In this document: positions 59,391 to 64,000 of the stretch, one piece after another | Layout: each line of letters begins with the position of its first letter | Numbering within the stretch: position 1 is the stretch's first letter | Made by a program: the position numbers and the translations under genes | Source: Parapedobacter defluvii | GTDB taxonomy: Bacteria > Bacteroidota > Bacteroidia > Sphingobacteriales > Sphingobacteriaceae | DNA: 64,000 bases | NCBI RefSeq assembly: GCF_014642075.1 | Contig: NZ_BMIK01000011.1 | Span: forward strand, 103,469-167,468 | Reading direction: 5' to 3' | The notes under the pieces: generated by a model | The model's input: the letters and a program-made list of their open reading frames with translations, nothing else | What the model was told of the DNA's origin: nothing | Databases searched by the model: none

Positions 59391-60689
59391 ATGATAGCAA
59401 AAATTGGAAAGGGTGAGAATTTATACGGGGCTATCTCCTATAACCAAAAGAAGATTGACAGTGAAAACGGGCAGGTTTTGTTACTAAATAGAATACCCGA
59501 AACATTAGACAATACCTATTCGACCAGTTACCTGCACCAGTGTTTTGAGCCGTATCTGTCCGCAAATATCAGAACGGAAAAGCCAGTGCGCCACATATCG
59601 CTGAACCCCGATCCTGCGGATAGGGTCAGCGATGGGCAGTTCGTAAAAATGGCGCAGGAGTATATGGAGCGTATGGGGTATGGCAAGCAACCTTATATCG
59701 TTTTTAAGCATACCGATATTGAACGTACCCATATCCATATCGTAACGGTCTGTGTGGGTTTGGACGGGAAAAAGCTACCGGACAGTTACGACCATCCACG
59801 TTCGATGGCAATCTGTCGGGATTTGGAACAAACGTACAATCTTATACCTGCCACGGAAAAACAGCGTACTGGAAACGAGCAGGTATTCCGTCCGGTGGAT
59901 TACAGAGCCGGAGACGTTAAGAGCCAAATCGCATCGGTGGTGCGACACCTGCCGAAGTATTACAGTTACGCAAGCCTCGGAGCGTACAACGCTTTGCTAT
60001 CGCTTTTCAATATCACGGCGGATGAAGTCAAAGGGGAACTGCATGGACAGCCTAAGAACGGTCTTGTCTATTTTGCATTGAACGAACAGGGAGAAAAAGC
60101 GAGCAATCCTTTTAAGGCATCCCTTTTCGGTAAGCAGGCAGGACTGGACGAACTGCAAAACCAATTCGCACAGGCTAAGGAGAAAATGAAAGCAGACCCC
60201 GTAAGAGCCGTACTCAAAAGCACCATTGAAGTGGCGATGCACACCGCTACAAACGAAACCGATTTTAAAAAGCAGTTATTGGAACAGGGTATCAATACCG
60301 TGGTACGGCGCAACGATGAGGGGCGTATATATGGTATGACTTTTATAGACCACGAAAGCCGTACCGTTTGGAACGGTTCAGCTTTGGGCAAAAACCTATC
60401 GGCTAATGTCTTTAATGATTGGTGGAACGGGCAGGCGGTCGGGCAACGCCAAGAAACTGAAAAAGCAACCGCACAAAATCAGTCATCGACCACAGGCAAC
60501 ACCGTAGAGAAAGAGGAAGCCCATGCACTTTTTAACTTCCTAAATAAAGAACAGCAGACCGATGATTTGTTGATAGACGGATTGGGTGGGCTACTACCGG
60601 AGGCACAGGGCGAAGACTACGAGGAACAGGAATTTGCCAACCGTATGAAGAAAAAGAAGAAACACCGAAAACGGGGAAGACAACAATAG
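59391..60689 (+). CDS. mobB: Relaxase MobB
   Basis: 432 aa from ATG 59391 (MIAKIGKGENLYGAISYNQK). The relaxase domain shows KPVRHISLNPDPADRVSDGQ near residue 65 and the metal triad HTDIERTHIHIVTV near residue 107 (HxxxxxxHxH). C-terminal region residues 270-340 is a helical extension (KQLLEQGINTVVRRNDEGRI). Nicks oriT and attaches covalently to the transferred strand. Followed by an intrinsic terminator. Confidence 0.92.
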   Translation: MIAKIGKGENLYGAISYNQKKIDSENGQVLLLNRIPETLDNTYSTSYLHQCFEPYLSANIRTEKPVRHISLNPDPADRVSDGQFVKMAQEYMERMGYGKQPYIVFKHTDIERTHIHIVTVCVGLDGKKLPDSYDHPRSMAICRDLEQTYNLIPATEKQRTGNEQVFRPVDYRAGDVKSQIASVVRHLPKYYSYASLGAYNALLSLFNITADEVKGELHGQPKNGLVYFALNEQGEKASNPFKASLFGKQAGLDELQNQFAQAKEKMKADPVRAVLKSTIEVAMHTATNETDFKKQLLEQGINTVVRRNDEGRIYGMTFIDHESRTVWNGSALGKNLSANVFNDWWNGQAVGQRQETEKATAQNQSSTTGNTVEKEEAHALFNFLNKEQQTDDLLIDGLGGLLPEAQGEDYEEQEFANRMKKKKKHRKRGRQQ

Positions 60690-60697
60690 CTTTTTTG

Positions 60698-60740
60698 ACC
60701 ATCAAAGACCAGGATTAACATCTTGGTCTTTGTGGTTTTT
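60698..60740 (+). terminator. Terminator after mobB
   Basis: ACCATCAAAGACCA (60698-60711) pairs with TGGTCTTTGTGGT (60724-60736) with one bulged base, followed by TTTTT. It separates mobAB from mobC, which must have its own promoter in the 100 nt that follow. Confidence 0.75.
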
Positions 60741-60839
60741 AAAGTTACTGTCAAACTAAGCCACCAAAAGCCATCCGACCCCCCTTTGTATAAGTGCTTT
60801 TAAATAGCCTCTAAATTCCCTACACTAATTTTTTTTGTT

Positions 60840-62840
60840 ATGCAAGGAGAAGACGATTTGAGAGGATTAGCCAAAATCATGGCTTTTATGCGTGCCGTAA
60901 GTATTCTTTTGGTACTGATGCACTTTTATTGGTTCTGTTACGGGTTCTTTGCCGAACGTGGATGGACACTGGAAATTATCGGTAAGATACTGACCAATTT
61001 CAACCATACCGCAGGACTTTTTTCGCACACGCTTTACACCAAGATTTTTGCCTTGCTGATGTTGGCGTTAAGCTGTCTCGGCACTAAGGGCGTAAAGAAT
61101 GAAAAGATAACATGGGCTAAGATTTACACCGCCTTAGTTATCGGCTTTGTGCTGTTCTTTCTGAACACGCCATTGTTAAAGCTGTCGGCAGGGGTTGCCA
61201 CATCGCTTTACATCCTTACAACGAGTTTGGGTTATATAGCCTTGCTCATGGCAGGGGTATGGATGAGCCGACTACTTCGCAACAATCTGATGGACGATGT
61301 TTTCAATAATGAAAACGAGAGTTTCCAACAGGAAACCCGTCTGATAGAAAATGAATACTCGGTCAATCTTCCCACAAGGTTTTTTTACAAAGGCAAGTGG
61401 AACAATGGATGGGTTAATATCGTCAACCCTTTTCGAGCTTCGATTGTACTTGGTACTCCCGGCTCCGGAAAATCCTACGCCATCGTAAACAACTACATCA
61501 AGCAACATATCGAAAAAGGGTTTGCGATGTATATCTACGATTTCAAGTTTGACGACCTTTCCACGATTGCCTACAACCATTTGCTGAAACACTCCGATAA
61601 GTATAAGGTAAAGCCCAAGTTTTATGTTATCAACTTTGACGACCCACGCCGTAGCCACCGATGCAATCCGCTAAGCCCTGCCTTTATGACGGATATATCC
61701 GATGCCTACGAAGCCTCTTATACCATCATGCTTAACCTTAACAGGTCGTGGATTTTGAAGCAAGGGGATTTTTTCGTGGAAAGCCCAATTATATTGCTTG
61801 CCTCAATCATTTGGTTTCTGAAAATCTATGAAGATGGAAAGTACTGCACGTTTCCCCATGCTATTGAATTGCTGAATAAAAAATACGCAGACGTATTTAC
61901 GATACTGACCTCATACCCCGAACTTGAAAACTATCTTTCGGCTTTCATGGATGCGTGGCAGGGCGGAGCGCAAGACCAATTGCAGGGGCAGATAGCATCG
62001 GCAAAAATTCCATTGTCACGGATGATTTCGCCACAGCTTTATTGGGTGATGACGGGGGATGATTTTTCACTGGACATCAACAACCCCCAAGAGCCGAAAG
62101 TCTTGTGTGTGGGCAATAATCCCGACCGTCAAAATATCTATTCGTCCGCTTTGGGATTGTACAATTCGAGGATTGTAAAACTCATCAATAAGAAAGAACG
62201 GTTAAAAAGTTCCGTTATCATAGACGAGTTGCCTACCATATATTTTCGGGGATTGGATAACCTTATCGCCACGGCACGTAGCAATAAGGTTGCGGTATGT
62301 TTAGGCTTTCAAGACTATTCGCAATTGATAAGGGACTACGGCGACAAGGAAAGCAAGGTCATCCAAAATACCGTGGGCAATATTTTCTCCGGTCAGGTAG
62401 TGGGCGAAACAGCTAAAAACCTAAGTGAACGCTTCGGGAAAGTGTTGCAGAAACGGCAAAGCATCACCATTAACCGCAATGATAAATCCACTTCCATATC
62501 CACCCAATTGGACAGCCTTATTCCGGCTTCCAAAATATCCACCTTGACACAGGGAATGTTCGTGGGGTCTGTTTCTGACAACTTCGATGAACGCATCGAA
62601 CAGAAAATATTTCATGCTGAAATCGTGGTGGACAACGAAAAGGTTTCTGCCGAAACCAAAGCCTACAAAAAGATACCAAAGATATTATCCTTTACCGATG
62701 AACACTGCAACGACAATATGAAGCAGGTCATTGAAGCCAATTACAGGCAGGTTAAAACGGACGTTATGCAGATTGTGGAAAGCGAAATGGAGCGTATCAA
62801 GAACGACCCCAATTTACAGCATTTGGTGCAACAGGAATAA
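60840..62840 (+). CDS. mobC: Type IV coupling protein MobC (TraG/VirD4 family)
   Basis: 666 aa. Four N-terminal membrane helices (residues 15-145), then a RecA-like motor: Walker A IVLGTPGSGKSYAIVNNYIK near residue 203, Walker B SSVIIDELPTIYFRGLDNLI near residue 460, and LSERFGKVLQKRQSITINR. Brings the relaxase-DNA complex to the mating channel. The terminator upstream suggests a separate transcript. Confidence 0.93.
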   Translation: MQGEDDLRGLAKIMAFMRAVSILLVLMHFYWFCYGFFAERGWTLEIIGKILTNFNHTAGLFSHTLYTKIFALLMLALSCLGTKGVKNEKITWAKIYTALVIGFVLFFLNTPLLKLSAGVATSLYILTTSLGYIALLMAGVWMSRLLRNNLMDDVFNNENESFQQETRLIENEYSVNLPTRFFYKGKWNNGWVNIVNPFRASIVLGTPGSGKSYAIVNNYIKQHIEKGFAMYIYDFKFDDLSTIAYNHLLKHSDKYKVKPKFYVINFDDPRRSHRCNPLSPAFMTDISDAYEASYTIMLNLNRSWILKQGDFFVESPIILLASIIWFLKIYEDGKYCTFPHAIELLNKKYADVFTILTSYPELENYLSAFMDAWQGGAQDQLQGQIASAKIPLSRMISPQLYWVMTGDDFSLDINNPQEPKVLCVGNNPDRQNIYSSALGLYNSRIVKLINKKERLKSSVIIDELPTIYFRGLDNLIATARSNKVAVCLGFQDYSQLIRDYGDKESKVIQNTVGNIFSGQVVGETAKNLSERFGKVLQKRQSITINRNDKSTSISTQLDSLIPASKISTLTQGMFVGSVSDNFDERIEQKIFHAEIVVDNEKVSAETKAYKKIPKILSFTDEHCNDNMKQVIEANYRQVKTDVMQIVESEMERIKNDPNLQHLVQQE

Positions 62841-62875
62841 TTTTTTTATAAATTTCTTGTGTGATTAAAAGATGC

Positions 62876-62895
62876 ATCGTAATATTGCGATATAA
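62876..62895. promoter_or_regulatory. ArsR operator 1, upstream of arsR
   Basis: Imperfect palindrome ATCGTAATATTGCGAT (plus ATAA) 10 nt before ATG 62906. 17 of 20 positions match a second copy at 63259-63278, before the next gene. Position and symmetry fit autoregulation by ArsR. Confidence 0.65.
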
Positions 62896-62905
62896 AAGAA
62901 AAGTT

Positions 62906-63238
62906 ATGGGGCTTACCAAATCAGAAATATTTTCGGACGAACAGAATAAGCTGTCTTCACTATTTAAGGTTTTGGCACATCCGGCAAGGATTGCTATACT
63001 TCAATATATAATCAATCAAAAAGCCTGTATTTGTAATGATTTGGTTGAGGAATTAGGTTTGGCACAGGCAACCATTTCACAGCATTTAAAAGAGTTAAAG
63101 AATATCGGTATCATACAGGGAACTATTGAGGGTAAATCTGTTTGCTATTGCATTGATGAAAATATATGGAAAGAAATTCAAGCCGAATTGAACACTTTTT
63201 TTAATCAAAATGTACAAGTTACCAAGTGCTGTACGTAG
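62906..63238 (+). CDS. arsR: ArsR/SmtB-family metalloregulator
   Basis: 110 aa from ATG 62906. Winged helix with SLFKVLAHPARIAILQYIIN near residue 18, CICNDLVEELGLAQATISQH near residue 40 and a beta wing GIIQGTIEGKSVCYCIDEN. The Cys pair CIC at residues 40-42 and C-terminal TKCCT could bind As(III). Represses the following cassette through the two ATCG palindromes. A start at 62861 would include the operator, so it was rejected. Confidence 0.9.
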   Translation: MGLTKSEIFSDEQNKLSSLFKVLAHPARIAILQYIINQKACICNDLVEELGLAQATISQHLKELKNIGIIQGTIEGKSVCYCIDENIWKEIQAELNTFFNQNVQVTKCCT

Positions 63239-63258
63239 TGTTTTTTTTAGCATTTAAC

Positions 63259-63278
63259 ATCGTTATATTGCAATATTA
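63259..63278. promoter_or_regulatory. ArsR operator 2
   Basis: ATCGTTATATTGCAAT followed by ATTA, differing from operator 1 at 3 of 20 positions. It lies 33 nt before the DUF6428 gene, so that gene appears to have its own ArsR-controlled promoter. Confidence 0.6.
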
Positions 63279-63311
63279 AGTTTACTATTTCATTTTTTAA
63301 ATTCAGTTATT

Positions 63312-63776
63312 ATGAAACTATCAAAAATCAAAGAAATCTTGCCAACATTGGACAATGTTGAATTTCAATTAGAGAACGGAACATTTGTTCCCGAACATTT
63401 CCACGTTACGGAAATAGGGCAAATCACTAAACATTTTATTGATTGCGGTGGTGTAGTCCGTATAGAGAAAGCGGTAAACTTTCAACTGTGGGATGCCAAC
63501 GACTATGAACACAGGTTAAAGCCCGCCAAACTATTGAACATTATCAAGCTATCAGAAGAAAAACTGGGAATGGAAGATGCCGAAATCGAAGTAGAATATC
63601 AAAGCGAAACGATTGGCAAATTTGACTTAGACTTTGACGGTCAACATTTCATCCTAAAGAACAAACAGACGGCTTGTTTGGCAAGCGATGCCTGTGGCAT
63701 TCCTGCCGAGAAGCAAAAAATAAACTTATCAGAACTGAACAGCACTTGTTGTACACCTAATTCGGGATGTTGCTAA
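63312..63776 (+). CDS. DUF6428 protein of arsenic-type cassette, Cys-rich tail
   Basis: 154 aa. FVPEHFHVTEIGQITKHFID near residue 26 and FQLWDANDYEHRLKPAKLLN near residue 60 are typical of the DUF6428 family that accompanies arsR in Bacteroidota arsenic cassettes. C-terminus STCCTPNSGCC, a likely metalloid-binding tail. The exact biochemical role is not known. Confidence 0.8.
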   Translation: MKLSKIKEILPTLDNVEFQLENGTFVPEHFHVTEIGQITKHFIDCGGVVRIEKAVNFQLWDANDYEHRLKPAKLLNIIKLSEEKLGMEDAEIEVEYQSETIGKFDLDFDGQHFILKNKQTACLASDACGIPAEKQKINLSELNSTCCTPNSGCC

Positions 63777-63795
63777 ACACTAAAAACAAATCGTA

Positions 63796-63924
63796 ATGTA
63801 TAAAAATTTAGCTGAAACCATAAACGGGATTATTGACGTCCAAACCGTAAAAGAGGAACGTAAAACCACACTGCAACCGCTGATAGATTTTGTACGGCAA
63901 AAAGCAAACAGCGGTGAGGTGTAA
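63796..63924 (+). pseudogene. Truncated arsC-like (low-MW phosphatase-type arsenate reductase) start
   Basis: Frame MYKNLAETINGIIDVQTVKE ... VRQKANSGEV stops at TAA 63922. It resembles the N-terminal 42 residues of the phosphatase-like arsenate reductases that normally follow DUF6428 genes, but the catalytic CxxNxxRS loop is missing. The sequence after the stop is a 24-nt-period imperfect repeat. Could be a truncated gene or a decoy small ORF. Confidence 0.5.
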
Positions 63925-63940
63925 GCGGTAATTAAGAGTG

Positions 63941-63987
63941 CAGAGTTTTTGGCAATTAGGAATACACAGTTTTCGGCAACAATGAAT
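63941..63987. repeat. Imperfect 24-nt tandem repeat after the broken arsC-like gene
   Basis: CAGAGTTTTTGGCAATTAGG.. (63941-63963) and CACAGTTTTCGGCAACAATG.. (63965-63987) are identical at 18 of 23 positions; a third start (CAGAACAATGGC) reaches the window edge. The array probably continues beyond 64000. Confidence 0.5.
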
Positions 63988-64000
63988 GCAGAACAATGGC

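Noticed and set aside
63808..63996. Cys-rich 62-aa minus-strand ORF
   Set aside because: Its Cys come from antisense of a 24-nt-period repeat and of the arsC-like start; spurious.

Overview
The window looks like a Bacteroidota chromosome, probably Sphingobacteriaceae-like. Three things support this: promoters of the TTG-N19/20-TAnnTTTG type, many SusC/D-era style lipoproteins and weak Shine-Dalgarno sequences, and a Bacteroidetes-type conjugative transposon with CTnDOT-style tra/mob genes. Species cannot be named from the sequence. The left 37.7 kb is GC-balanced ordinary chromosome. The right 26.3 kb is an integrative conjugative element (ICE) that runs off the right edge. The ICE is visibly AT-richer, and one cargo gene in it (53.0-56.0 kb) is AT-richer still.

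Chromosome, 1-37.7 kb. The window opens in a cut P-type cation ATPase, then endonuclease V, an MRJP-like protein with two aldo/keto reductases, and a three-gene cluster of unknown exported proteins (5.9-10.8 kb). Next come an aerolysin-fold-like lipoprotein, a Nudix hydrolase, a LOG-family protein followed by an ABC transporter pair, a clan-A glycoside hydrolase lipoprotein, an MFS exporter and an M13 metallopeptidase. A sulfotransferase sits next to an APS kinase. Then follow Tag glycosylase, a methyltransferase, an ABC-F protein with a structured leader, and a convergent NarL/DegS-type two-component pair. A TPP riboswitch precedes thiM-thiE-thiD-tenA. The segment ends with an M61 peptidase, dienelactone hydrolase, exonuclease III, a Crp/Fnr regulator, peptide deformylase and tRNA-Lys(CTT).

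ICE, 37.7 kb to beyond 64 kb. A large serine recombinase reads into the 3' half of tRNA-Lys on the opposite strand, so its last 12 codons are antisense tRNA sequence; this marks the left attachment site. Inside lie ArdA antirestriction, a receiver-like protein lacking its phospho-acceptor Asp, a small gene with an in-frame amber codon, and a zinc-ribbon protein. The transfer operon traA-traQ runs on the minus strand, followed on the plus strand by mobA, relaxase mobB and coupling protein mobC. An arsR-type cassette with a truncated arsC-like gene ends the window. A PHP-domain/SMC-like ATPase of the TrlF type is inserted, in opposite orientation, between traD and traE.

Most unusual points. (1) traG, the VirB4-like ATPase, is split exactly in its Walker A motif by 50 nt made of a perfect 14-bp hairpin. 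Removing those 50 nt restores GPSGSGKS exactly, so this is either a recent palindromic insertion with a 4-bp CTGG duplication or a translational-bypass candidate. (2) A family of short dispersed palindromes occurs in the ICE and partly in the chromosome. (3) The TrlF-like gene sits as cargo in the middle of the tra operon. (4) A strong inverted repeat and nested hairpins lie between traA and mobA and are the best oriT candidate. (5) Several genes have promoters so close to the ATG that leaderless mRNAs are predicted.
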